In this document: positions 36,701 through 45,386 of the stretch, one piece after another
Numbering within the stretch: position 1 is the first letter of the stretch
Layout of the letters: each line of letters opens with the position of its first letter
Origin: Leptolyngbya sp. O-77
Lineage (GTDB): Bacteria > Cyanobacteriota > Cyanobacteriia > Elainellales > Elainellaceae
Reading direction: 5' to 3'
Assembly (NCBI RefSeq): GCF_001548395.1
Contig: NZ_AP017367.1
Location: forward strand, 1,401,001 to 1,465,000
Length of the DNA: 64,000 nt
Translations under genes and position numbers: made by a program
Notes under the pieces: model-generated
What the model was told of the DNA's origin: nothing
The model's database searches: none
The model's input: only the letters and a program-made list of their open reading frames with translations

Positions 36701-37753
36701 ATTGTCCCGCCGCACCACCAACCCCGACAGCAGCAGGTCGATTTGCTCGCGACTGTCGTCGGTGTAGACGGGCTTTCCTTGCAGCAATTGCTGATACAGT
36801 CCGAGCAATCGCGCAACGCGGTTTTCGTGCCAAAACAGATGGTCGTGAATAGTACGCAGGTGGATGGGTTCGTCCTGCGATTCCCAATGGCTGAGGATGT
36901 GCGATCGCACGAGTTCGTCGATCCACATATCCGCCGCGCCCACAGGCAACCGCAGTGGCAGCGTTTCCGCCTGTTGCGCCTGTTTGACGACAAGCTGGCA
37001 CAGCTTTTGGGTCAAAAACGGTTGCCCGCCTGTCCAGCTCAAAATGGCTTGCAGCACTGCGGCAGGATGGTCTACAAACGGCTCTAGTCCCGGCAGTAGC
37101 GGGGCGCTTTCGGCGAAGGTGAACCCCTCTAGCTGAATCGCCTGACCAATGTTGAACGGCGTAAGCTGCTTGTCGGCAATTAAATCGGAGGGGGTGGCGA
37201 CGCCAAACAGCGCAAAGGTCAGGCGGTGATACTGCTCATCGTGCGATCGCTGGTTATAGCACGCCCGCATCCAGGCAAAAAACGCATCGGTGGAAAACGG
37301 TAGCCCCAGCAGGCTGTCGATTTCGTCAATCAGTATATAAATGGGGCGATCGCCCCCCGACGGTAAGATCACCTCTTCCACAAGCTGGCTCAGGCGCTGC
37401 ATCAGCGGCAGGGCTTCTCGCGCTTTCCACCAGTGCAAAAAATCAACCTGCGGCGGCAGTTTCAACCCCTGAATCAGGCTAATCCCAACGCCTGCAATCC
37501 ACTGCTGCTGGGTAAGATCGGTGCCACCCAGGCGCGTCATATCGAGATAAATGCAGCAGGCTCCCTCGGCTTGCAGTCGCTCCTTCACCCGCACCAGCAG
37601 CGACGATTTCCCCATTTGGCGCGAACTAAAGACGTAGCAAAATTCGCGCGATCGCAATGCGTCGTACAAATCTGTATCTGCCTGGCGTTCCACATAATTG
37701 GGAGCGTTGGCATGGAGGCAGCCGCCAACTTTAAAGCGGGGGGAGGTAATCAC
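33788..37753 (-). CDS. AAA ATPase - PAS - TM - WD40 repeat signalling protein
   Basis: 1321-aa protein. Residues 1-360 are an AAA_35-type ATPase with Walker A SSRQMGKSSLLVR (near 43) and an acidic strand YILIDEIDSLLG. A PAS domain lies at about 445-575 (AEAVPQIVWIVEPDGSLSY, YRWFLNRAIPIRDGAG). A single membrane helix follows near 580-600 (LLGTISAAFVIASGLGLYAA). Residues about 670-1300 hold 14 WD40-type repeats, each ending in motifs such as NTIKLW, GTLKRW or NVVILW, enough for two seven-bladed propellers. The C-terminal CEWVRDYLRMRP is the usual ending of this cyanobacterial group. It follows an HTH-ATPase gene on the same strand after about 84 bp. Role is probably stress sensing or defence signalling. 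Confidence 0.9.
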   Translation of the reverse strand: MITSPRFKVGGCLHANAPNYVERQADTDLYDALRSREFCYVFSSRQMGKSSLLVRVKERLQAEGACCIYLDMTRLGGTDLTQQQWIAGVGISLIQGLKLPPQVDFLHWWKAREALPLMQRLSQLVEEVILPSGGDRPIYILIDEIDSLLGLPFSTDAFFAWMRACYNQRSHDEQYHRLTFALFGVATPSDLIADKQLTPFNIGQAIQLEGFTFAESAPLLPGLEPFVDHPAAVLQAILSWTGGQPFLTQKLCQLVVKQAQQAETLPLRLPVGAADMWIDELVRSHILSHWESQDEPIHLRTIHDHLFWHENRVARLLGLYQQLLQGKPVYTDDSREQIDLLLSGLVVRRDNQLAIKNRIYRQVFTPAWVKQQLHRLRPYAVNLDAWVESGRQDNACLLRGQTLLEVEQWARNKSLSDLDYQFLAASQDMERQSIQQQLTAKAESERFFRQLAEAVPQIVWIVEPDGSLSYTNQQGNDFSGLTLGDVQDWKRLDIVHPEDRPLSLAAWKHSLETGEPYELQLRMMDAEGTYRWFLNRAIPIRDGAGTIVKWFGTSTDLDTLKREEETRRLREAEKRLRLQRWLLGTISAAFVIASGLGLYAAAQKRQASLREIEAIANTAEAQFASGNRLDALVTSIQAYTQLDRIGRVPAELATQVERELHRNTVQVVECDRLNANKGRVRGLAISPDGQRIAATYDQSTIVLWNPNGTTLNTIPEKAREVVFSPDGETLVGAMDDATVRLWRAEGTPLATLKGHSDRVLSVAISPDGQWIASAGKDKLIKLWHIDGKLVRTLSGHQGVIWKVAFSPDGRSLASASADNTVMLWDLDGTPRRTFRNPTPSTDGENRLLSVAFSPDGTKLVAGDSYGNILWWNPNGTLLNTTSEHRNAVGNLVFSPDGQTLASGSWDNTIKLWNLEGTVIRSLPGHPSGTLALAFSPDGDRLISGGEDDLVRVWQLSSRFTTVLRGHRASVWSVTVAPNRSTPRGTPNGTPAPAAEPVVWSSSTDGTIKRWTPQGRLLQTLPAARGEVWAVDTRPDGQMTVTAHNDGTLALWNPDGTLIQTINAHAETAFDVAFNPGGTEIASVGWDGTLKRWQLDGTLMQTLKKSTEPSLDKLSDRLNAVAFSPDNQWLAVGGRDQILYLWQRGANGQFSSQPQRALSGHEDTIWDVAFSPDGQQVATASEDNTIKLWTLDGTLIHTLKGHGDRVNALTFIPANSGLPAAWGTVIASASWDKTIKLWKLDGTLLHTLEGHEERALDVAFYPAAANQKALLASAGLDNVVILWQLDRVFDMEQILDAGCEWVRDYLRMRPKQGDRSSICKRN

Positions 37754-37837
37754 TGGGGGATGCCCTGATTTGCTGTTGCCGTTGCCCTATTATGAACGAC
37801 TTCTTGAACCAGGGCATCGAAATCTCAGGAAAACGCA

Positions 37838-39248
37838 TCACTCGGCCAGAATATAGCGTTTCAAATAATAGCGATACAACTCGCAACTGAGTCGCCAACC
37901 GTTGGGTGTTGGGGTGACTAATCCTGCGCCTTCTAACTTAAACGCCAGCAGGGGGGTCTAAACACTCACGCCTTGAGTCTGAAGCAGGGGACTTTAGCGG
38001 CTCCATCGTCCAGGGCAGCTCTTGCAGCGGGGCAAACATTGTCTGTAAATATCTCTGGTACACCCCTTGAGGCGTTGTAGCGGCCTCTAGAAACACATCT
38101 AACGAAGACCGTTGATTGGCAATGTGGTAAATCGCGAGATGCACCAGGGTGGGATGTCCGCCAACCCATGCCATCAGCCGATTAGCGTCTGACTCACTCC
38201 ACGACAGGGCATACTGCTGCGCTAGCTCCAACACTTGGTCTGGCGTGAATTCGGGCAGTGCCAGCGGCAGCCCAACATTAAACGGCGAAAAGATGATGTC
38301 GAGCGGCAAGTAGCAGTCGGTGGCATAGGTGACGACGAGGCGCAGGTGTTGCCAGACGGCATCATGTCCGGCTTCCTCATGCCAGGAGCGCAGCAGCGGC
38401 AAGAAGGCTTGTGCAGTGGCAGGATGAGCAAACACGCGATCGATCGCGTTGATCGCCAGCAGCACGGGACGCTGAATCGAAGACAGGAGTTGATCTCGCA
38501 CATAGAGCGTAGTGCTAAAGCTGATGCCGATCGCCTCTCCCCAGGGGTTTTCGGGAGGCGGCACCAGCCCCAGCTTCATCGCCAGCGACCTGCTAAACCA
38601 TTGCAAAAATTGATTGGGATTTTCCAGAATGTCGGTTTCGGCTTGCTGGAGGTCGATCGAGGCGATCGCATATCCCAACTGCTGAGCCTGGTCGAGCATC
38701 CGCAGCAGCAGCGACGTTTTGCCAAAGCCCGGCGGCGCTTTGATCCGCACCACACAGCCAACTTGGGTGATTTCGCGAAAGGCTAGCGCTTCGATCGGCT
38801 CTCGGTAAATGTAGAGCGATGACTGGAGCGGCAAGGGCCCGCTGGGATAGCGGCGGAGCGATCGCGCTAAGGAACCGTCCGCCTGCGGTTGGGAAAGCGC
38901 CTGGGAAAACGGTTGGGAAAGCGTTGCTGGACTAAAACCGTCAACCGGCTGGAGGTCGGCATCTGTAAGCGTCAACCCAAAGGTGCTGAAAATCTTTCGC
39001 AGTGTCTTTTGATCCACCCCCGCCTGCGCCGCCCACAGCCGACGAATCGACGATGGAGACACGTCCGCCAGTTCGCTCAACGCTTCGGCACTGTAGCGAT
39101 CGCCGCCGTTTTTCTCTGCCTCAAGACGGGCGATCGCCGCTTGCAAACGACTCAGCCCATGCTCACTCAGAACGATCCCGCGTTTGCGTTTAGCAATTCG
39201 CCGTTTTTCAAGATCTTGTTTTTCAGGATCTCGGTTTTCAGGATTCAT
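37838..39248 (-). pseudogene. HTH-AAA ATPase (vMAP-N-like), frameshifted near 3' end
   Basis: As sequenced, the frame runs from 39248 to a stop at 37938 (436 aa). Just before that stop lies a run of six C. If one C is removed the frame continues as DPLLAFKLEGAGLVT, then CELYRYYLKRYILAE, and stops at 37838, giving about 470 aa with the usual family C-terminus. The basic N-terminus leads into an HTH-like domain (GIVLSEHGLSRLQAAI, YSAEALSELADVSPSSIRRL, VDQKTLRKIFSTFGLTL) of the kind found at the front of cyanobacterial NB-ARC, TIR and WD40 proteins. The P-loop is IKAPPGFGKTSLLLRM near residue 175. With the AAA-WD40 gene downstream it may form a two-gene unit. The shift could be a sequencing error, decay or length variation. 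Confidence 0.8.
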
Positions 39249-39856
39249 AGTGTGTCCCTTACCCTCATTGAGGATACACGCTCATCCAGCAAAAAATCGT
39301 CCAACTCAAGCCGAGTTCGACTTACTTAACATCGAACTTCCTATCGAACTTCTCGATGCTGAAGCTGCTAATTATAAAGACGATCGCTAAAGTCTGGTTT
39401 TGTTTGATGATTATTGATGATCAAGACTGAACCATTGGATGTGATTCATTTGAACTAGATACTGTCTAAAGTCAGTTAGCGCTTAAACATTACTCGTTAA
39501 ATGATTTAGCAGTGATTCTTGAGGCTTTTTAGGCAGATCCAATCCAGATAAACACTGATTGAACATTTTTTTATACCTGGAAGAAGCTGTTTCTAAGTAG
39601 TTTTATCTGAGAACTAAACAACTTGCCGCTTTATCTGAAATACCTGAATTCATTGAGTTTGGCTTAATTCTTAAACTCAGCTTTAGAACCTTGTAAAGGT
39701 CAGACTTGGCTGATATACTCCATCCCAGATTGATAGTTGATTGGCGAAATACATGGGGCATCATTGCTCGAAGATGCGAGCCTTCTTTTTTGAGTTGATC
39801 TACAGCGTAAACAATCAATCGTTTGACATTTGACACTCACGGATACGTGTTAGAGC
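39249..39856. other. AT-rich divergent intergenic region
   Basis: About 600 bp with markedly higher AT than its surroundings and few HIP1 sites. A 77-codon minus-strand open frame (39603-39836) lacks a convincing ribosome site and is not called. It probably contains promoters for the HTH-ATPase and for the exported protein at 39857. Confidence 0.5.
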
Positions 39857-40489
39857 ATGAAAGTTCAAATCGTTTTATTATCAGCAGCAACATCCTTAAT
39901 GACGCTAGGGTTGGGTTTAGCTGCCAAAGCCGATACCGTTCCTGCCCACTGCGATCTCTACGCACCGGGCGAAGACTACGCTTCCCTTTCTAGTAATTGC
40001 ACCTTTTCTCAGCGACAAGGCTATATCGGCATTCAGCTACAGGCCAACGGTCGGCGGTACGAGTTGTCGCCCGTGCCAAATAGCCAGCCGGGAAACTTTA
40101 CGGATCAAAATGGCAACCGCGTCTATCGTCAGAGCGGGCTGGGCAATAACGGGCAGATCTTTCGACTGGGCGATGGCTCGGCGCTCTATGTTTATTGGGA
40201 CACCAGCAGTTCCTACGGCAGTGCGCCCGTGCAAACCACCGGACAGCGCATTGGCACGCTAGTCGCGCATGATCGCGGCTCACAGATCAATCTGCGGAGC
40301 GCGGCGACGGTTCGCTCTCGCGCAGTTGGCTATGGACTGGCGGGCGATCGCGTCAACATTTTGGAATGCGTGCAAGATACCGACACAGCAGGCAGCACGT
40401 TCAACTGGTGCCGGGTGCAGTTTTTAGAATCAGGGGCGATCGGCTGGATTCGTAGTGACTTTATCGTTTTCCCTAGCGATGGACTGTAG
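39857..40489 (+). CDS. Exported protein: unknown N-terminal domain plus SH3b domain
   Basis: 210-aa protein with a signal peptide (MKVQIVLLSAATSLMTLGLG, cleavage likely after AAKA before DTV). Residues about 25-120 form a small domain with paired Cys, GEDYASLSSNCTFSQRQGY, PGNFTDQNGN, YRQSGLGNNGQIFRL and YVYWDT. Residues about 128-205 are a bacterial SH3-like domain (GSQINLRSAATVRSRAVGYG, VQFLESGAIGWIRSDFI). The N-terminal domain recurs in the protein at 41988. The SH3b domain may bind the cell wall. Function unknown. Confidence 0.8.
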   Translation: MKVQIVLLSAATSLMTLGLGLAAKADTVPAHCDLYAPGEDYASLSSNCTFSQRQGYIGIQLQANGRRYELSPVPNSQPGNFTDQNGNRVYRQSGLGNNGQIFRLGDGSALYVYWDTSSSYGSAPVQTTGQRIGTLVAHDRGSQINLRSAATVRSRAVGYGLAGDRVNILECVQDTDTAGSTFNWCRVQFLESGAIGWIRSDFIVFPSDGL

Positions 40490-40548
40490 GCTGACTTGAT
40501 CCAAAGCTGACCGTTAATCACAACCCATCTTTTTGCAGACCAAACCAC

Positions 40549-40920
40549 ATGAAAATTCAGATTCCGCTCTTGGCAACTGCCTTACTTTTGGGAGCGTCCA
40601 GTTTTGGGCTGACTGCCCACGCTGACAGCCTGGGTGCCGCTCCGGTTCAACTAGCGCAGAGTGCCACACCAGAGCGCACCTACATGACACCTCGCAATGC
40701 CGATCAAATTGCCGTCCAAATTTCGGATGGAGAGTTCTTCTTTCGGGGCATCCTCACCCGCAGCTCTGGCAACTTCTACATTGCTCAGGATCGACAGGTG
40801 CGCGTGATGTATGACCGCGAAGTCGGGCGGGTGGTGGTCATTAACGTGGTGACGGGGACTGAGTTTTATAACTATCCCTATCGCGATAATCAGCGCAACA
40901 CGAGTGAAGGGGCGCTATAG
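40549..40920 (+). CDS. Exported protein, single unknown domain
   Basis: 123-aa protein with a signal peptide ending AHA before DSLGAAP. The mature part (about residues 50-112) is one domain: QIAVQISDGEFFFRGILTRS, VRVMYDREVGRVVVINVV and GTEFYNYPY. This domain is clearly homologous to the C-terminal half of the protein at 41988 (INIQITEGEFRFRGTLTKL; GTTFYDYT). It lies 59 bp after the preceding exported protein and is probably transcribed with it. Function unknown. Confidence 0.8.
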   Translation: MKIQIPLLATALLLGASSFGLTAHADSLGAAPVQLAQSATPERTYMTPRNADQIAVQISDGEFFFRGILTRSSGNFYIAQDRQVRVMYDREVGRVVVINVVTGTEFYNYPYRDNQRNTSEGAL

Positions 40921-41098
40921 CCTGCGCTGTTGCGATACCAATCAGGTCATTGTGATTAGCATCCCGACGGAAAGCGAGTGCTATAACGACTTCTTTTCCA
41001 CTGCAAAGGAAGCCGCTCTCTAAATAGAGATACGACGATTCACTGCTTGTCAAAGCGCTCACTGATGTTTGATTTTGAGGTCTTTTATAAAGGTGAAC

Positions 41099-41413
41099 AT
41101 GATGAAAATGAGATCAAGTTTTGCTGCCTTGTTTGCGATGGTTGCATCCGGATTCATGATGGTCGGTATTGCTCGTGCAGCAGGTATGCCACAGCTCAAC
41201 TTTACTTGCCCCACAGGTATTGACGTACATGCCGATGAAGGAGGTTACGTCTATATCAATGGAGAGGAGGCAAGGGTTCAGAAATTCAACGATAACTATT
41301 ACGAGGCGAGGCTCCGGGGTATTACTGTTTCTATCACTTTAAATCCTGATGGGACTGCAACTGTGACTTACACAAGGCGGAATGGGGCTAATGGCATCTG
41401 TTCCCCTCGCTAA
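41099..41413 (+). CDS. Small exported protein, 104 aa
   Basis: Start chosen at 41099, directly after an AGGTG ribosome site; an upstream in-frame ATG at 41069 is less likely and 41102 is also possible. The signal peptide SFAALFAMVASGFMMVGIAR ends near ARA before AGMPQLNF. The mature part is a compact beta-rich domain (FTCPTGIDVHADEGGYVYIN, FNDNYYEARLRGITVSI, TATVTYTRRNGANGIC) with two Cys that could form a disulfide. Unrelated in sequence to its exported neighbours. Function unknown. Confidence 0.75.
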   Translation: MMKMRSSFAALFAMVASGFMMVGIARAAGMPQLNFTCPTGIDVHADEGGYVYINGEEARVQKFNDNYYEARLRGITVSITLNPDGTATVTYTRRNGANGICSPR

Positions 41414-41521
41414 TAGCCGACCGTTTCAGTGCTATGCCTTTCTCACCTCTCACATGAATTCTTTTCTGAATTCCTTGACTTGTTGGGTTTGAGAGAATTG
41501 GATTGATTTTGATTGTGTGTA

Positions 41522-41689
41522 AGAGGATGTTTGGAAAGTCCTACTGTTTGTAGCAAAGCGTGCAAGATCCCCCTAAATCCCCCTTAAAAAGGGGGACTTT
41601 AAGGCGGTTTCCCCCCCTTTTTTAGGGGGGGCTGGGGGGGGATCTCTGAGTGCTTAACATTACAGGCGATACCTTTTCAAACATCCTCT
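41522..41689. repeat. Nested inverted-repeat element (MITE-like), about 168 bp
   Basis: Outer arms AGAGGATGTTTGGAAA (41522-41537) and TTTTCAAACATCCTCT (41674-41689) are inverted copies with one mismatch region. Inside, AGATCCCCC at 41565 faces GGGGGGATCT near 41644, enclosing C-rich and G-rich hairpin arms. There is no coding potential. It looks like one miniature element inserted in, or grown inside, another. Confidence 0.7.
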
Positions 41690-41772
41690 AAATGCGTGGG
41701 GAATGCTTGTGTCTACATACAATCCCTACATTCCGCAGGTTGAGACTGAGCGAAAAGTGACAGCCTGGAAGC

Positions 41773-41822
41773 CTTGCTCACCAAGCATCCCAGAAATCTT
41801 GCTCACCAAGCATCCCAGAAAT
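41773..41822. repeat. 25-bp perfect tandem duplication
   Basis: Two exact 25-bp copies starting CTTGCTCACCAAGCATCC are adjacent, some 165 bp upstream of the next exported protein. The small hairpin GTCTCACGGGTGAGAC follows at about 41831. Confidence 0.8.
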
Positions 41823-41987
41823 ACAGCTTGTCTCACGGGTGAGACAGTCTTGAGACTCAGGCGCTTATTTAAAGCTAGCTGAAAGTGGCTGAAAGTCTTT
41901 TCAGACAAAGCTTTCAAAAATCAAATTTCTTAAAAACTCTGTCTCACCTGCGGAACGTCGGAATCTGGACAAACTTGAGATTTAACA

Positions 41988-42635
41988 ATGAAAATTCAGT
42001 ACCTTCTTGTTGCAGTAATAACTGCCGTTGCGTCTGCGATTCCCTTTGCAGCAAAGGCGGATACGGTCGATGCCCGTTGCGATATTTATCCCCGTGGTGA
42101 AGATCGAGCTTCGGCGGTGACGGCCTGCACCTTTTCCCAGCGCCAGGGCAATGTGGGCATTCAACTGCAAGACGGGCGGCGTTATGACCTGACCCCCGTG
42201 GGCAACCAGCCCGGAAACTATGTGGATCAAAATGGGCAGCCGGCCTATCGGCAATCGGGATTGGGCGATCGCGGTCAAATCTATCGCTTCGCGAACGAGT
42301 CGATCTACGTGTATTGGGACACCGCAGGCATTCCGTCTGCCAGCGCCAGCACCAGCGGCAATCCCGTTACTTACACCACAGTCATTGACTACAACCACAT
42401 CAACATTCAGATTACTGAAGGCGAATTTCGCTTCCGAGGCACGCTGACCAAGCTGCCAGGGCCCGATTATTCTGGCACCGATGGGCGTGTGCGCGTGGTG
42501 CTGACTCCCAGCACAGGTCGGGTGCTTGTCTTTAACGAAGTCACCGGAACGACTTTCTACGACTACACCATTCCGCCGGTGTCGGTTGGCGAAGACCCCA
42601 GCACCATGTGCGACCCGACCCGCGAACCCTGCTAG
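41988..42635 (+). CDS. Exported two-domain protein combining both neighbouring domain types
   Basis: 215-aa protein with signal peptide (start MKIQYLLVAVITAVA, cleavage after AAKA before DTV). Residues about 25-115 match the N-terminal domain of the protein at 39857: CDIYPRGEDRASAVTACTF, SQRQGNVGIQLQDGRRYDL, YRQSGLGDRGQIYR and YVYWDT. Residues about 130-195 match the single domain of the protein at 40549. It therefore joins two modules that its neighbours carry separately. A Cys-containing acidic tail follows (CDPTREPC). A strong terminator lies just after the stop. Function unknown. Confidence 0.82.
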   Translation: MKIQYLLVAVITAVASAIPFAAKADTVDARCDIYPRGEDRASAVTACTFSQRQGNVGIQLQDGRRYDLTPVGNQPGNYVDQNGQPAYRQSGLGDRGQIYRFANESIYVYWDTAGIPSASASTSGNPVTYTTVIDYNHINIQITEGEFRFRGTLTKLPGPDYSGTDGRVRVVLTPSTGRVLVFNEVTGTTFYDYTIPPVSVGEDPSTMCDPTREPC

Positions 42636-42653
42636 AGTTCCGGTCACCCAAAA

Positions 42654-42683
42654 GCGCTCAGCCTTTGACTGAGCGCCTTTTTT
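42654..42683 (+). terminator. Rho-independent terminator
   Basis: GCGCTCAG (42654-42661) pairs with CTGAGCGC (42669-42676), followed by CTTTTTT. It closes the exported-protein cluster. Confidence 0.85.
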
Positions 42684-42734
42684 GCTACTTTTTCAGACTT
42701 GTTCGCGTCGGCGTTGCCTCTATCCAACTGAGCC

Positions 42735-43247
42735 ATGTTAAATCCAGCCAACCCGCAGCCTCAGGCTCCAGACTATGAGGCTCCAGACTATGTTGCCAAC
42801 TTGCAGGCGATCTACGGCCCTCCCAGTCAGGCTGGATTTGGCAGCGCTGTATTCTATGAACCTCTCAACAATGCAAGTGCGCTAGAGCAGACGGCGCTCA
42901 AATACTATCGATATTTCGTGGGCGACCTCTGGGAGCGCTGGGGCGAAGCCGCTTGGATGATGCCGTGGAAACAGGTCTATCGCCGACAGCCAGGGGATGC
43001 CCACCAGATTATTGCGGAAATGCAGGCGATCGCCCCCTCGGACGCCGCCCAGTCATTGTCGCTGGTGTTGACCAGTGGTGACGACTTTGAAGCGACCCAC
43101 CGAGCGCTGTCGGCCGCCTACGACGATGCAACAGTGACGGAGTTGGTCATCTACACCCTGGGGGATGGTGCCGCCATGTCGGGTGTGTTGGTGGCCGGAT
43201 ACCGTGAAACAGGCGACGCGACGTTTCTGACCCTTTTGCTGGATTAA
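42735..43247 (+). CDS. Hypothetical soluble protein, 170 aa
   Basis: 170-aa acidic cytoplasmic protein with no signal peptide. The N-terminus is Pro-rich with a duplicated APDYEAPDYVA. The body has helical text (ALEQTALKYYRYFVGDLWER, AAQSLSLVLTSGDDFEATHR) and an alpha/beta-like C-terminus (TELVIYTLGDGAAMSGVLVA). The composition and HIP1 content match the host. I do not recognise the family and no neighbour suggests a role. Confidence 0.65.
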   Translation: MLNPANPQPQAPDYEAPDYVANLQAIYGPPSQAGFGSAVFYEPLNNASALEQTALKYYRYFVGDLWERWGEAAWMMPWKQVYRRQPGDAHQIIAEMQAIAPSDAAQSLSLVLTSGDDFEATHRALSAAYDDATVTELVIYTLGDGAAMSGVLVAGYRETGDATFLTLLLD

Positions 43248-43270
43248 TGCTGGATTGATGCTGGATTGAT
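43238..43270. repeat. Three 11-bp tandem repeats at the 3' end of a gene
   Basis: GCTGGATTAAT followed by two GCTGGATTGAT units; the first contains the stop codon of the preceding gene. Confidence 0.7.
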
Positions 43271-43345
43271 AGTTTCGCTTCATCAGCCCTATCGCTTTAT
43301 TCCCTATCGCTTTTATCCATACTTTCTATACTTTCTATACAACTT

Positions 43346-45342
43346 ATGCAGCGAAACTTTTCTATTGTTCTGATGGCGATCGCCTCGATTTCTACAGGAA
43401 TTGCTGCCTGCCTATCGACTCAGCCACGTGCGATCGCCCAAACCTCCCGCCCCTATCCCACCACCGAAATCCCCTGCCCCACGGTGCTGCCCCCCAACGA
43501 AGTGGAAGGCGAAACCATCACCTGCGGCATTCTCACGGTGCCCGAAAACTACGCCCAGCCAAACGGTCGCCAGATTGACCTGACCTACGCTGTGCTGCAC
43601 AGCCGCAGCCTTTCCCCTGCGCCAGACCCGGTGATGGATCTGCGCGGCGGGCCGGGGGGCAGCACTCTGGAGTCGAGCGCGTTGGAAGTGCGGACGAAAA
43701 TCTACGAACCCCTGCGCCAAACCCGCGACATCATTGTGCTGGATCAGCGGGGTACGCAATTCTCCAATCGGCTGGGCTGTGCCCCGGTGGTGCTGGTCAC
43801 CACTAAGGTGCTTTTGGATCCCAATAGCCAGTATGCGGGCACGCTCGATCCGCTGCGGGAGCAAATGCGCGCCCGCTTTCCCAATGCCAGTGACGACCTC
43901 ATCACGCTCTATGCCGCCTTCGATCTCTGCGCCCCGCATTTTTAGAAAACCACGGCAACGACCTCAGCAACTACAGCACCCCCAACAGCGCCCAGGATGT
44001 GGTGAACCTGACCGCTGCTCTGGGCTACGACCAGATCAACCTCTACGGCATTTCCTACGGCACTTACCTGGCCCAGCGGATTATGGCCAACCACCCCGAC
44101 CGGGTACGCAGCGTGGTGCTCGACTCCACCGTGCCCGTGCAGGCCAATAAGTATGAAGCGATCGTCCGCGACCTGGAGGTCAGCTTTCTCAACCTGGTGG
44201 AAGACTGCGAGGCCGATGCCGCCTGCCGGGCCGCCTACCCCAACCTGACGGATCGCACCGTCGCCCTGCTCAACCAGCTCGATCAAGCTCCCCTGCCCCT
44301 GGACGAGCCGATCACCCCCCTGGAGCGCACCACCCCCATCGAGCGCGTCACCGCCGCCGAGTTTGCCACGCTGATCGAGCTGATGAACCACCACCCCGGC
44401 CAGATTGCCCCCTACCTGCCGCTGATTATCCAGGAGCTAGAGCAGGGCATCACCACTACCTTTGCTGGGGTGATCACCGGGGCGCTGTTCAGCAGCGAGG
44501 CTAACACACCCGCTTTTGAATCCTCGCCAGAGGCCTACCGCCTGCAAGCCCGCGATTTTGAGGCCAAGGCGGAAGATATTCTGCGGGCCAGGGCCACCGC
44601 GGCCGAAACCCGCCGCCCCGCCAGCCGCTGGGTACAGCAGATCCAGGCGATCGCCAACACCCTGCCCGAATCGGAGGGGGTGCTGCTGTTGGTCAACCTT
44701 TTGGGGGTAGGTTATACCGATGCCCCCCGCAACCGGGAAACCCTGCTCGCCTTTGTGGCCGAAGAATTTGAGGGCGACACCGCTGCCACCTTGACCGAGG
44801 CTGTCAACGCTATGTCTGAGGTCGAGGTGCGCCACGTGTACGACGTGGTATCGGCCCTCACCGACTCCTTCTCCGGGGTCGATGCCGACATCACCACAGG
44901 CATGTTTCGCAGTCTAGACTGCCGCGAACTAGTGCCCTTTAGCGACCCGGCCCAAACCCAGGCTAACTACGAGACCCTGCTGATGCCCCAGCTCGGCGCA
45001 GGTCGGTTGGTGGCCGCCCAGCAAGCCTACGACCTCTGCTCCTTTTGGCCCGTCGAGCCTGCCCCCGCCAGCGAACACGCCCCGATTAACAGCAGCATCC
45101 CTACGCTGGTGCTGCAAGGTCGCTACGACGTGCAAACCAACACCGAAATGGGCATCGGGGTAATGGAAGGGCTACGCAACGGCACCTTTGTAGAGTTTTC
45201 CAGCACGGGCCACGGGGCGATCGTGGCCTCCCAGTGTGCCAAAGACATTGGCGTGGCGTTTGTGAATCATCCCACCCAAGTCCCCGACACAAGCTGCACC
45301 GCTGATTTATTTCCGCAGTTTGTGCTGCCACCGGCTGAGTAG
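43346..45342 (+). pseudogene. TAP-like alpha/beta hydrolase, frameshifted
   Basis: Homologue of secreted S33-type tripeptidyl aminopeptidase-like hydrolases. The first frame (43346-43945) has an export signal with a possible lipobox (TGIAACLS), then GILTVPENYAQPNGR, the oxyanion segment DLRGGPGGSTLE and VLDQRGTQFSNR, ending at CAPHF. A run of five T follows; adding one T continues as LENHGNDLSNYST and joins the second frame (to 45342), giving about 665 codons. That part holds the nucleophile GISYGTYLAQ, Asp in LQGRYDVQ and His in STGHGAIV. All catalytic residues survive on the joined frame. A -1 slip at the T-run could also restore it. A paralogue follows at 45387. Confidence 0.85.
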
Positions 45343-45386
45343 CGATCGCCCGCGTTCACATCACATCTTTACCAAGCAGAACACAC

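Noticed and set aside
39603..39836. 77-codon minus-strand frame
   Set aside because: Weak start context in an AT-rich spacer; could be real but no supporting feature was found.
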